This document shows, piece after piece, positions 20,969-33,102 of a stretch of 64,000 bases of DNA (position 1 is the stretch's first letter; every line of letters starts with the position of its first letter). The DNA is from Ceratorhiza oryzae-sativae (taxonomy: Eukaryota; Basidiomycota; Agaricomycetes; Cantharellales; Ceratobasidiaceae). The stretch spans positions 107,247-171,246 of the forward strand of contig JARWMV010000032.1 of NCBI GenBank assembly GCA_030998015.1. Reading direction: 5' to 3'. The notes under the pieces are model-generated. The model searched no databases, was not told the origin of the DNA, and saw only the letters and a list, made by a program, of their open reading frames with translations. A program made the translations under genes and the position numbers.

Positions 20969-23900
20969 CTACAACTCCTCATGAGTCTTGGCCGTCTCCT
21001 CGCTCTTGGCCGCATCCGATGTAGTCGAACTCGTGGACGCCGCCGGCTTTTTGATCGCCCGAGTCTTGGGTTTCCGCTTTTGCAGCCTCTGGACCGTACC
21101 CTGAAGCTTCATCCCCCTCGAGTTCATGTCGGCCGTGACCAAGACGGGATCCACATGTTTGGGCAAACTACGCTGGACGTCCACCTTGTCGTTCAAATAC
21201 GTCTCGATCTCGCTCATCTGCGACTCGACCTCTTTAATCTCGGCTTCGGTAAACTCGGGCATGGGCGGCAAGGGTGCCGGCGGTTCCGTATCGTTTTCCG
21301 CCGCGAGGAACGCCTCGAGTTTGGTTCGGTTTTCGTGGGCGGACGAGACGAATAGCTTGGCCGCGAACATGGCTTGTTGCAAGTCCTTGAGCGCCTGGGG
21401 GCCGGTCTCGGCTTCCTTGTACCTGTGCTGGATCGGCTTTTCCATGGCCCTAGTCGCGAGTGAGTGACTGGATCGGCGTGGCATAGCTAAACCACTCACT
21501 CGATGAGATCACGACGGCCCCACAAAGCCTTGGCCGGAGCCTTGGCACCTTCGGTATCCAACCACTCCATCGCCTCGTCAACCGCCTTTTCGATCGCAGC
21601 GCGCTCCTCGGGAGTCGAGAATTCAGTAAACGGCGAGTCCTCCGATTCGTCCGACAATAATCGACGGAGGCGGTACAGGAAACCTTCGAGGACGTTGAAC
21701 GCCTCTTCGCGCTCACGCTTGGTGCGTGCCGCCTTGTTCAGTTCGATCAACCTGTGATCGCGCGCGAGATCGATCAGGGTCCGAGTGGAGAGAAGGTTAG
21801 AGAGAGAGGCGTACCTGGATCGGGCTGTGCGCTTCTCGTCGATAGTCAAAGGCTGGATGTTTCGGGGCGTCACCTTGAGCTCGAGCGGGATAGACTCTAC
21901 GCGCTCGACGGGCTCGGCCGGTTGGGTCTCTTCGGGAGTGGCAGCGGATTCTGTCGAGGTGGCGCTCTCAGTCGACGACGACGATGAGGAACCGCCAAAG
22001 AAGCTCTTGATTTTGCCTGCATCCGCAATCAGAATGTCTACTCTAGGAGCAACCTATTGGCCAAAGACTTACCTGTGATGCTATCATCCTTGACAGTGCC
22101 TACGACGGCAGCCTCGACGACACTCGATAATCCACTCTCGGAATAGAGAAGAGTGAGCTTGACCGCCGCATCCGTGGCACCTCGTTCGGTCAAGTTGGTA
22201 TAAGCGGCCTCGACGCCGAGGATATCATACGCGACAATCGGAGTGGCAGCGCTATTGGTAAATCGGGATCAGCAAGAGGAGAATTGGATGAACAAGAGAT
22301 CAAAACGCACTCGGGATCCTTGTACCCAACCACGACCTCGAAATCGGCCTTTCGCTTGAGCGTAATCGTCTTTTTGACGCCAGCAGCCGAACGAGTGGGG
22401 AACACCAGGGTATTAATCGTCCTCGTGTTGCCTGCCATAATCCTTGGTCAATGCCAGCGTGAAAGAGTCTGATTGAAAAAGACACTCACCATCCTTCTTG
22501 CTCTCGGCGGTATAGGTGAGATACACGTCCCGACCAACTGCATCCTGAACCTTGATGGGCTTGGTCTTGAACTGACGAGACAGAGAAGCGCCATAGAATG
22601 CCGTGCCTATGGTCACAATTGTAAGTGTCTGTCCGTCTTGAATGGTGATACGTTGAAACGTACCGAGAACAGCCGCTTCGTCCGCGTTTACGTTGGTCGC
22701 AATCTTGTCCCTATCGCTCAAAGTCAAAACACCGAATGAACCAAGGATAGATCAACGTACGATCCGGCAGTCGACTTTAGAATGGTTTGGACAAACGGCA
22801 CACGCGTCGTTCCACCGTGCAAAATGATACTCTGCACGTCTTCCTACACCGCGCCCGACCCGCGTTAGCACACGTCCGAGAGCGCAAAATCACCAAGCAC
22901 GCACCAGACCAAGACCAGTCTCCGCAATCGCGTCCAACAACGGTTGCTGGAACCTCCAATACAAGTCCTCGCACTCTTTCTCAAACGCGCGTCGCTCAAT
23001 CTTGCCCTTCCAGTCGCTCTCGCCCACCAGTCCCTCGACTCCGGCATTGACATCGGCATTGACACTCAGAATCGCCTTGACGCGCTCGGCCTCTTTCGCC
23101 AACTTGGCATAGCTCCTGTCAATCAAGTCGTCCTTTAGATGAGCAGGGAGCTGATCCATGAAAAGCTTGTTGATCCGACGCGTGAGCTCAGTTCCCGACG
23201 CGAGCGTGTCGGATCCGGAACCGAGAACCGTGACGTGCGTGACGTTTTCGGATTTTGCGAATTTCTTGACTCCCGTGGTGATGAGTTTGGTTTCAAACGA
23301 GACGAGCGTGGCGCGTGTGGAGGATGCACCGGCGTCGTAGATGATGTGGATTTCTTTGGTGGGGAATGTTCGCGTCATGGCATAGTTGACCGCGACTGTT
23401 CAGCACGTTAGCCTGGGTGGCCTAGGAAGCAGAGACAAGGCTGGAAACGTACTGGCTGTTCCGTCGTTCACGAGTGTGAGTAGCTTTAGCCCCGCAATCT
23501 CTGTGGCGTCTATCACGGCTTGTCGCTGGAACTGGTTAAAGTAAGCCGGAACCTGCAATGAATCAGTCTTAGCGTCGGATATCAGAAATCCAGCCATCAG
23601 GTGCAAGACGTACCGTGACGACCACGTCTCGCACGTTCTCGCCGGCCACTTGTGCAGCCAGTTCCTTAACATAGTCGAGCTGCATCGCAACGAGCTCCTC
23701 TACATTGTACTCTTCCCCGTTGGGCCGTTTTCCAGCAAACGTCCCTCGCGATGTCTGGCCAAATGCAATCTGAGTGGCAGATGTATAGTACGACGTCTCG
23801 CCAGAGTCAAAGTATACACCCTGCAGAGGCTTTAGCCCACCAAACGTGTCTGATGGGAATCGGGTGGCCTATTGCCCATGATAAGGCGTTAGCATCCAGG

Positions 23901-24139
23901 ATAACAGCACGCAAGCAACGCACCAGGTTCCTCCCGTCCTGTCCGAATAGTCGGTCGTCCCCCTTCCATCCGACGACACTCGCAATCTTTCGCTTCGAGT
24001 CCCGGTCGAGCACGACGTCAAACGGCACGCCGGGCTTCATGAGCGAGACCTTCATCGAATCGGCGCCATAGTCGACCGCCAAGATGGACGCGAGCGCCGG
24101 CGATGCCAAGACAAGACCCAGCAACGTCAGAGGCAGCAT
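20969..24139 (-). CDS. LHS1: LHS1/HYOU1-type ER Hsp110 chaperone
   Basis: Encodes 849 residues in 12 exons: 24139-23924, 23868-23614, 23552-23453, 23395-22905, 22843-22761, 22716-22664, 22606-22490, 22431-22311, 22251-22073, 22016-21815, 21751-21500, 21449-20969. All phases close and introns are 44-63 nt. A signal peptide (MLPLTLLGLVLASPALAS) is followed by the Hsp70 ATPase fold (ILAVDYGADSMK; NDGTAIAVNYA across the exon 3-4 joint; ILHGGTTRVP). A beta domain and a long helical C-terminus with KREREEAFNVLE follow. It ends HEEL, an HDEL-like ER-retention signal. In yeast, Lhs1 is the nucleotide-exchange factor for Kar2/BiP and helps protein import and folding. The length is close to yeast Lhs1. 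Confidence 0.93.
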
Positions 24140-25075
24140 TCTGGGGGAGGGCCTCGTGGTGGTTCGATACGGCCCAGTCGACCGGCAGTTGTTATGAGCA
24201 GCGAGTGCTGGCGGTGTGACGTGTCGACACGTTGAGAGCTAACCACCGCACGTGATCGTGTCCTGCAAGCGCCGGCTATCGGTGAAAACGTGGCGCTGCG
24301 CTAGACCGTCTTGGCGGGATGTATGCGTCGTGGAAATGGGTGATCGTCGCATGACGTGACCGGTCGAGTCAGATGACTGCATGCGAGGCGGTGGTCCGGG
24401 TGCTTCGTCCCGATGTCAGCTCGTTGGATCATGTTGTGCCGCATTGAGAGGACGCAGTAGGCGAGACAAAACCTGAATTCGAGTGCCACACTCGAAAGTC
24501 CCATGAATGATATGACCGCGAACAGGGTGCCCACACAAAGCCCTTTGCTGAGCACTCGTATTCTCTCAGGCTGGATCTCACTATCATTCGTGTAAAATGC
24601 CCTCGTGCAATATGTACACACGCACGCCTAGAATAGCCCCATGCCGTCCAATAAAGCTCCCAAATGCCAATCGCGCTTTCTTTCTTTGTGGGTATATGCA
24701 ATGGCTATGCCCTGAGTGATCTTCATAGAGGACACATTGCAGGACTCGCCGCCCCAATAGCATTCTACCAATACTCATGTCACCCACTTATGAACAGTCC
24801 CTACGGCTCCATGCCGGGTTCGTCTAGTGTTCTGTGTACTCGCAAGTGACCCTAAGGTACAGGCTATTCGTCGGTTGCATCCACCCAAACACCGCATATA
24901 CAGGCGTTTTCCTCTCCCCGGCACAATCTAATCAAATAGTGCTATCATATCGCACCATGCCACTGCTGCAGCGTTGGATCCTCGTTATGAAGACTGAACA
25001 TCCGAGGGCTGTATCAACCCTGCATCAACTGGATTTCCGCGTCCGGTGAGCGCGCTTGTATGCAAAGCCGAACCG
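24140..25075. other. intergenic: LHS1 promoter side and 3' of the DUF6535 gene
   Basis: Several short frames, none with recognisable features or codon bias. The first about 200 bp should hold the LHS1 promoter; I cannot point to a certain stress element. Confidence 0.4.
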
Positions 25076-28000
25076 TCACTCACATTCTAGCACACCGTCA
25101 TTTTGGCGATCGAAAAGCCAGGCGACACCGCGCAGCGCTTTGGCATATCCATCCCATTCTTCGAAACGAATCGCAATTGCGCGCAGTTGTTCGTGTGCCT
25201 TTGCAGCCGTGTCCACCCGCTCGCAGAGCCTGTTCCTTTCCTCGGACCAACGTGCCGTTTCTTGCGAGTCGAAATTCGATCTCTCCAGTATGTCGAGTAC
25301 TTGAGACGCAAGCGGCTCCATTCGATTGATATCCTCCTTCAGCAGGTATTGTGTGGCGAGGAGGGTCGCACCCAGTATCGGTTTTACTGCAGGAGACTGG
25401 AGTTTGATCAAGGATCCGCGCCGACCCTTGACATGATGCATGCTATCTATTATTTCCACGATACAATCTGCAACGGCAGACGTGTATGGAGCTTCCTGTC
25501 CAAGGCTGGAAAGGTTGGTAAAGTATTTGGGATTCGCCACGAATTCGATCCTGAAATCGTCACGCTCGCGGACCAAGCGTTGGATATTGCCCAGTAGCTC
25601 CTTGGTTCGGCCAGCTTCGTAATTCGCCTGTTTTACGAGAGTGAGAAGTGCGGGAATGCGTGCCCATTCGAAAATTTTCTGGACAAGTACATCGCTACTA
25701 TCGTGTTTCCTGTGGAATAGCTCTAGGACCCGATTTGCAGATTCAGTCGCATTCGACAATTTGGTGAAATTCAGAGACAGATATCGGACTAGATCTTTCA
25801 ATCGTTTCTCCAGTGAAACCCTCAGCGTAAATAGATGTATACTGAGCGTGACATGTTCAGCCGTCTTGCCAGACTGTGTGTTTGCCACCTGAGAGAGTGC
25901 CCCGATCGCAATCCCTACAAGATCCGACGAATTGTACCAGCCCACCTGCGAGACGCTGATAGCTGCAATAGTCGCCAACTGGACCAGTATCGATCGGGTA
26001 AATTGTTCCGACTGATTCGTGTTTTTCTGTGATGGCCAGTCGGCCAAGGCGGATTTCGCAAACCGAACATTTTCAGCAAAGTCTGTTTGGTTCTCGCCGA
26101 GTTGAGTCTGCTTCATGCTCATCCATTGTTTCACCAGCATCGGGTACATGACCTGTAGAGTATTTGCAGCCGCAAATTGAAGCCGAGGCATGTCATGAAC
26201 GCAGGCGGAGGCAACGAGGCGCACAAGCCCGCTCGTAACTGAGTCTTTGTTGCCCATGTCCAATGGGCTCACAATGTGATAGTTATATCGATTTCCCATG
26301 GCTCTCATTGAGAACTCGGGCAAAACTACAGAACCAGTGTTGGATTGAGGATGGCAGCTGCTCATGTGTGTTTCGATGTTGATTGTCTTGCACAATCCAG
26401 CTACCCTTATCGAGTCTATCAAGAAAACTAGTGATTGTTCGCTTGTACGCGTCTCATTCTCAAAATAGTTGAACAGAAACCCAGCGCGTGCCAGAGATCG
26501 CGAGTACCGTGCTCTTAGCTCGAATAGAGACAGGGCGTCGTGTGGACCAGATATATGGGTCTGGGCTCCCATTTCGATCGAAAAACGGTCCGCGGCGTTA
26601 TCTCCACAAGGTGAGCAATACCGGTTCAGAGCAACAGCCAAATATGACACTCACCGGTCCATCTAACTTCCGTTCCCTTTTCCAGCCGCAATTTATTTTC
26701 AGAAGCCTGGTCAGCCACAATGAGAAGTTCGACTGCCAGAAAGCCCGCGTAGACATCCGGTAAAAGGTTTGGGGTCTTTCCGTTCCACACAGCATCAATA
26801 AAACGGAATGCCGCCACAGCCGGCGGCTCTGTAGTCTGTGAGTGGTCTCAGTGGATGAAGCAGAATCGAGTATGGATGCAAGAAAATCACTTACCGGACT
26901 GGTGCGGCCACTCCACGTTTCGGGCTTTATGCAGCGAACTAGTGGTGGCGTTGCATAAGCCAATCGCACCATGTTCAGACCTCGGGTTTCAGGTGGCTCC
27001 TGCGACAGATGTGTCCACCCCTCGGATATACGAGAGCATAGTGACTCCCAAAGTTTCAGCAAATGCCCCTGGAGTTCTACCTGAGTGTGATCCACAGGGC
27101 CATCCAAGCCTCTCCACCAGCCGTGCATTGTGTGTATGAGGGCATTCCATTTTGACTTGTGTCCTAGGTCTCCACGGATCTTGGCTGATGCTGGTGCATG
27201 ATTTACTTGCAGATTGGCAAGTGCTTGACAAGCAAAGTCGACCACATCAGGATCGCGGGTCGTTTCCGTCAGCCATCGGAGCGCTCCCAGCTCTTCGTTT
27301 GTCGTCACAGTGACTGTACTCTGGACCTTGGCGTCAAGCGTCTCGCCTGGATCCCCAGCCGGCACGTCCCGGATGACCCCAGCCCTTTGCGACAATATCC
27401 TTATATACTTTGACACTTGAGTCACAAAAGGACATGTCTTGGTCCAGGCACCAAGTAGTGCCGTTCCGACGTAGAAAGTCAAGGTCACTCCCGTGATCAC
27501 CACCTCTGCGATGGCGACTCCCGAGTCAAGCCCCCACAGATACACCGCCAATCCCAGTGAAAACAGTAAAAGCGATAGGTGCAGCATACTTGGTAGTAGG
27601 TCTATCATATGCAGAGCTCCCCACTCCTCGAAACCCCGCAGTCGTCGCTGGTGCTCCATCGTGGACGCGTGTGGTGGACGAGGCCGAGGCGACGTGAAAG
27701 CGGTCAGCCACTCTTTTGCCAGCATAGCTACCAGAGCGGCTGCGAGAGAAAGTGCGAGAGCAGAAAACCATAGGCCGTTGATCCAACGTGCAGACGCTGT
27801 AGACGAAAAGGAGGGAACCTCTACAGGAGGCATGATCTGGGGAACACCTTGCTCGATGCGCTGCTGAGACTGAGCAATGATGAGCAACAAAGCCACAGTG
27901 GCGTCTGAAGGGTCTTGCTGGAGTAGGTTCTTGGACTCGATAATGAAAGCGGTGAGAATCGCAGAGAACAGCGCAGCCTGCACACGTAGTCATTAGACGG

Positions 28001-28341
28001 TCACTAACGATAAAACTTGAAGAGATACATACGAAGAGTAGCATCATATCGAGGTTACCGTTTTCGCGCTTGAACAGTTCAGTATCGTGCTCTTGTGCCT
28101 CGTCGACATAGATCTGCCAGATGGATGCTTCTGGCGCCAGTTCGCGACCTGGCACGTCTGCTGCAAGTCTCTGATAGGCCGGGGTACGCGCTGTTCTAGA
28201 TGGGCCTTGACTTGGTGGGGCCATTGGATCAGATGGCGTTTTATTTTCTTCAACCTGAAAGTAATCAGTTCAAACCATCAATTCTCCGAGATGATTCCAA
28301 TATGTGGCGAGACCCACCTGTTTCGGCTGCAACATCCTCAT
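25076..28341 (-). CDS. DUF6535-domain membrane protein (paralogue 1)
   Basis: 1,011 residues in five exons: 28341-28318, 28254-28033, 27977-26895, 26835-26655, 26601-25076; phases close exactly. The N-terminal DUF6535 region (about 45-245) starts with PGRELAPEASIWQIY. It has about four membrane segments, including WFSALALSLAAALVAML and LHLSLLLFSLGLAVYLW. The long soluble C-terminal part is helical and lacks a known domain. The family is expanded in Agaricomycetes and its function is unknown. The paralogue at 33,103-36,326 has the same intron positions and a same-length second exon (222 nt). Confidence 0.85.
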
Positions 28342-29492
28342 GGTGCTCAGATAAACAGGTTCTGTTTTGAGTTTATCTGATCTTTGGCGTGAGTGTGAGA
28401 TGGCCTAGAGGATATCTGTCATCATACTCATGCTTTAGCTATGGTAGTGATCTGCTCGACGGAGAACGAGCACCGATCAAAGGCGCTCGAACCACATGGC
28501 AAATAAACACGCATCAACGAGCCACTAGGAGATGTGGCAGCGACTTTTGCTCAATGATAATTTCACATATCCGTCCCATCAAAATCCGTGACAGTGTGGA
28601 CAGCTAGAAAATTTTTCATTGACCCCGTTCACATCCAGAATTCCAAGATTTATCGCTAAACGTATGCTATTAGACAGGAGTCAACCGCTCCAATTTCATA
28701 CCGTTGGGTGGCGGAGCCACCGGAGTGGCTCGCCGCTCGGTGGATTCGGTTGTGGGGGATCGCCATGCTCAGGGGAATATTCGCATTGGGCGTTTCCCAC
28801 TTGTGGGTTGATTATCTTGGTTCCTCGTTACGTTTCCGTACCGTTCCATTCCCGCGTGTCTTTTGTATTTATACGCCACGGTTCATCCATGTCCCTTCAG
28901 CTCGATTCCCACATCGCGCTGAGGTATATTTTGTCCTGTGTCATTGTGCACATATTGAAGACAGAACCGGGAAAGTCTTCAAGAGCTATTATTCAATGTA
29001 TGTATGCGGTGGAAGATAATGTATTTGACGCTGTATAGCTGACAGTACATGCACGCTATTTATATGATGAGTTGTGGGAGTTTATAAGACGACCCACGTA
29101 CTGAGTTACGAAACATAATAATCAATATCTCCGACGGCACACATGTTTCTGATTCATGTTAACAGAGCGAGAGTCGGAGTCGGATACGCAACTGTTAGAC
29201 ACGCTCCGGGAATCAAATGAAACCGTCTCCTTGCAACAACGGCTTCAGAATTGTCATAATACAGCACGTGAGCAAAAGCGTCGCCTTACACGCGCTTTGA
29301 AAAGTTTACACTTTACTATCTTTCATTGGTGGAATCAGCAAGGCCCCCAATGTTAGATATGACTAAGCGGTCGGGCGCCGGTAAGCGCCCGTAGCCGATA
29401 TTGGTTCAAGAGTGATCATCCGCAACGTCACCAAACTCTCGTCCATCGCTCTTGCTGGGCACGACCGAATACTAAACACGGGTAATTACACG
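28342..29492. other. divergent intergenic region
   Basis: Lies between the minus-strand DUF6535 gene and the plus-strand transcription factor, so it should carry both promoters. The short frames here show no domain. A GC-rich hairpin-like GGGCGCCGGTAAGCGCCC occurs near 29,374. Confidence 0.4.
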
Positions 29493-31574
29493 ATGAGACA
29501 CGCACCTGGACCTTGTGCCACGAGTTGTATAACTTGCCACCAAAGGTGGGGGATGCCGCGTCTCTCAATTCTAGTGTACCCCAACTGAACTAAATAGAAC
29601 ACTATAATGGTAGGAAGAAAAAATGTGACAGAACACGACCAGCATGTAATAGGTGCAACGAGGGGGGATATCGATGCTTGGGCTATCATCGTGGAGGCTC
29701 GAATAGGGGATCTGTTCTCCCGACGAGTATGGCGGGTGGCTCAAGCATCGGCTCAGGTGTCGGGAATTATCAAACGATGGATTCCGGTATTCTTAATGGA
29801 TTTTACGGGAAGCATTGTGCTAATATGACTCTTATAGTCCCAACATTTCAAAGCATGTCTAGAACATTGGAAGTGCAACTGGTATGTTGTCCCTTCGTTA
29901 CGCAATTAGCGCAGTTTGAACGAAAACAATTTAGGGCCATTGTTATTCAAATGCTGCGTCCAATGATGCCTCTCAGTCGAATGCTTCGACTTCGTCCTCT
30001 AGTTTATCTCTACCTCGACTCGACCCTTCGGCTCCACGGTCACACCCCCTGTCATCACCGCAAGATCTTACCACCCAGCTATCTCTCACAAATTTCGGCC
30101 GTCAAGAATGGGGTGATATGATTCACCGAACGCTAATGCATCGCGCAATATTGGAGAACGACCTTCCTCCCAAATTTGTTCCAGACAACCAGATATCCGG
30201 CCGAACCATCGGTTTCATCATGTCTCAATGTGAGTTTGAGTAGAAATATCGGAATGGGCGTTGGCTGCAGTACTCAACCCACTCTAGATGAACCTTTGTT
30301 TGAACTCGTATTCTTTCGACCAGTACCATCTCACATGAAATTCCTTCGCTCAAGATTTGTGATGCAAATGCTATCGTCGAGAGTAACACACTGGACAATG
30401 TATGTCGGTGCACAGATGCTTCAAACCCTAAGGTACGAGACCGGCACCGTAGGTTTTGGACGGTTCGCTCCGTGGCTCGATCGGCTCGAACGACTTTGCG
30501 TTGCGTCGGATAACGATATGAGCTTGGACGACTTGATCGGGCGCCTCTCTGGTGCACTGGAAGTGAGTCGCCCGTATGCTGAACCAATTCCTGTCATTAA
30601 TATGAGTCTTCCAGCTTACGCTATTAAGATACATCAGCTCGAGCGCCAAACGCGGCTATCACGTTATGCGCCAGGTTGCCCCACTCTTCATGCAAATTGC
30701 CTTTGCTGATCCCACCCTTTGGCCCCGCAACCCATCCTCGAACGGCATTTCACTTGCGCATGCTCTAGTTTCGCCAAACTATGAGCTTGGTCGCTTCATC
30801 TATGTAGACGTAGTTACCTCTGTTACGTTTGGCGTCCCTCCCCTTGTGGAATATGACACGTCTCATCCAATCATCCGAACCCCTGAGCCACACCCTATGG
30901 AGTGGATTCACGGCTGCCCTTCCGAATTCGCTTACTGGATGATCATGATTAATCAGTGGAGGGCGATGGCGCCTGTTCAACGTGTGGAGCAAGAGTCACC
31001 TTGGCAAGACATCGAAGCTAACGTACGGGCGTGGCAACCAAGAAGTGATCTGGCTGCGGATTCCGAGTCTTGGAGGACTGTTATGAGGTTGATGGTGCAG
31101 GAAGGCTGGAGGCACGCTTTGCTTATATATCTATACATGGTACGTGTCGCTGCTTCAGCTCATGCATCTTGATTGACCTTGTAACCCAGGGAATGTGCAA
31201 TGTAACAAATCACGATCCGCGAGTCGAGTCCGCTGTCCAACAGATCAGCAAGCTTTATTCAATCATAGCACTTCAGCCGTCAGCGTGCATGCACATGTTG
31301 ACCCCACTGCTAATCGTTAGTATCTATTCCGTTCAGATAAATTTAGGCTAATGCAATATGCATTTAGGCTGCTATCGCCAGCAAGCGAGAAGCAGATCGA
31401 AACAAGTTTCGAGCGATAGTCTCGCAATCGGGGGACAAGACTTGGCTGTTGAAGGGCATAGATCTTGCTGCCGTGCTAGATCACCTGTGGCATGGCGTAG
31501 GGATGAATGGCAAGCCAGTGACTTGGGATGACTACGTGAATTCAAGAAAGGCTCTGGTTGATATTGGTGTATAG
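29493..31574 (+). CDS. Zn2Cys6 fungal transcription factor
   Basis: 582 residues in seven exons: 29493-29545, 29614-29881, 29935-30229, 30288-30562, 30615-31139, 31190-31315, 31368-31574; phases close exactly. The Zn2Cys6 binuclear cluster is residues 12-39 (CX2CX6CX6CX2CX6C, including CITCHQRKKKCD) and is split by intron 1. A Ser-rich linker follows (about 110-150), then a helical fungal-type regulatory region to the end. The protein should bind DNA in the nucleus; its targets are unknown. It stands between two DUF6535 paralogues on the opposite strand. Zn2Cys6 factors often control neighbours, but nothing in the sequence proves it here. Confidence 0.88.
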
Positions 31575-33102
31575 GCATGCCGTGCCTATCCGTAATAAAA
31601 GTTAGAATAGCAGTTAAACATGGCCTTTATGCTCTGGAATGATAGGTTCCCGGGCTTGAGTTGGCTGATCTGCTCGCTTGGTAACATTCAGAGAGCTAAA
31701 ACCAGGGGTTGTGGAGGGTGTCTTTGGTATTAACATGGCCTCACTAGCTCTTCATTGTTTGCAATAGTTGGCCTTAGCGCGAGTAAATACTACAGATTAG
31801 TAGCTAACTTTTATGGCCGTTCCCCTAAGTCCGTTCCGATGGAAGAAGAAAAAGGCGAGGTACGAGACAGTAATTCGACAGTAACTCCGAAACGAGAAGG
31901 GTAGTGGTGGAGGAAGACACATACTTGATTTTGCCTTGCTCAGGTGCACATATATATGGGCATACCATTTTGATACGATGGGCACCAGCCACGAACAACG
32001 TAAAAGGGGGTGCACCCCTGAGTGCGCAATAACGATATCACTATCAAGACGTAGTCCGGCAAGCACGTGGAAGAGGTTGATAAGAACATATGTTCTAAAA
32101 TTTTACGTTGATACCTGGCTTGCTTGAACAGATGCGTCTCATACCGCTCCTGGATCTCAGCGGTGGCGGCCAATTATCGCATGTACCTCACCAAGCAAGC
32201 CAGCTATCAACGTGAAAAATAAAATAAAAATATCATTAGGACTCTCTTATACGTGCTTTCACGGCTACGTTTTGATAGCGATCTTTGCTGTTGTGTACTG
32301 AGGGGTGGACTCCCGTTTACGTTGTTCATAACTTAAACCCATCATATCGAAATCATATGTACATATGGTTTAGATTGAAGAATATCGAGCTAGCAACAAA
32401 GTACAGGTGTATTTATACTATCTGTGCATGCAATAAGAGAACATTAGATGCTGCAGACGAACGTATTAGTGATGCAAAGAGCATAGAGACATAGGGTAGA
32501 ATAGGGGAGCACACGGGAGAATTGCGAGCTGATAGTATACATCATTGGAGCGTCGATATCATCAACGACACCACATCAACGCTCGTCAGATCGAAGCGAT
32601 CACCAGTTCGTATTGTTTCGGGCAATCTGAATAGACATCCTCAGCACATATGAGTGTGCGCTTGAACGAGGCGAACTTAAATATGTGTCTTCCTCTGCTA
32701 CTGCCGTTCTTGTTCCGAGTTATTGTCAAATTACTATCTGGTACCCTGACCTTTTTTTACTATCTTAACGGACTTGTGAAAACAGCCATAATAGTATAGT
32801 CCGTTAGATAGGCTAATTCTAGCAATGTGTTGTGAATGCAAGGAAGCGGGGTCGTGATTTATGAATCCCCGTCGGAACACAGCACATACGAGCTGGTTAT
32901 GTACTGATTCAAATGAGATGTGATGGCTTGCACCTTTCTATATACATGGGTGATAACGAAGGCGAATTGATGTGCGAGAATCCAAGTCTACTTCAAAGAA
33001 TTCCATGCACTGAATGAGAACTTCGTCCATTTAAGCACAAGATGTGAGTGTTCGAGACATATTTTGCATCACATGGCCACTCACATGCTGCGCGTTTCGG
33101 AA
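31575..33102. other. intergenic with a large foldback repeat
   Basis: Non-coding apart from the inverted repeat at about 31,940-32,375. No RNA gene recognised. Confidence 0.5.
31940..32375. repeat. large imperfect inverted repeat (foldback element)
   Basis: The left arm, about 31,940-32,127, pairs with about 32,192-32,375. Shared landmarks in inverted order include GAACAACGTAAA, CACCCCTGAGT/CACCCCTCAGT, ACGTTGATA and CTGGCTTGCTTG. The arms are about 185 bp with a loop of about 65 bp. No transposase frame lies inside. It could be a MITE/foldback element or a source of hairpin RNA. Confidence 0.75.

Noticed and set aside
29360..29430. Possible tRNA around a GGGCGCC...GGCGCCC-like stem with GGTTCAAG
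   Set aside because: No full cloverleaf: no matching acceptor stem or anticodon arm could be drawn.
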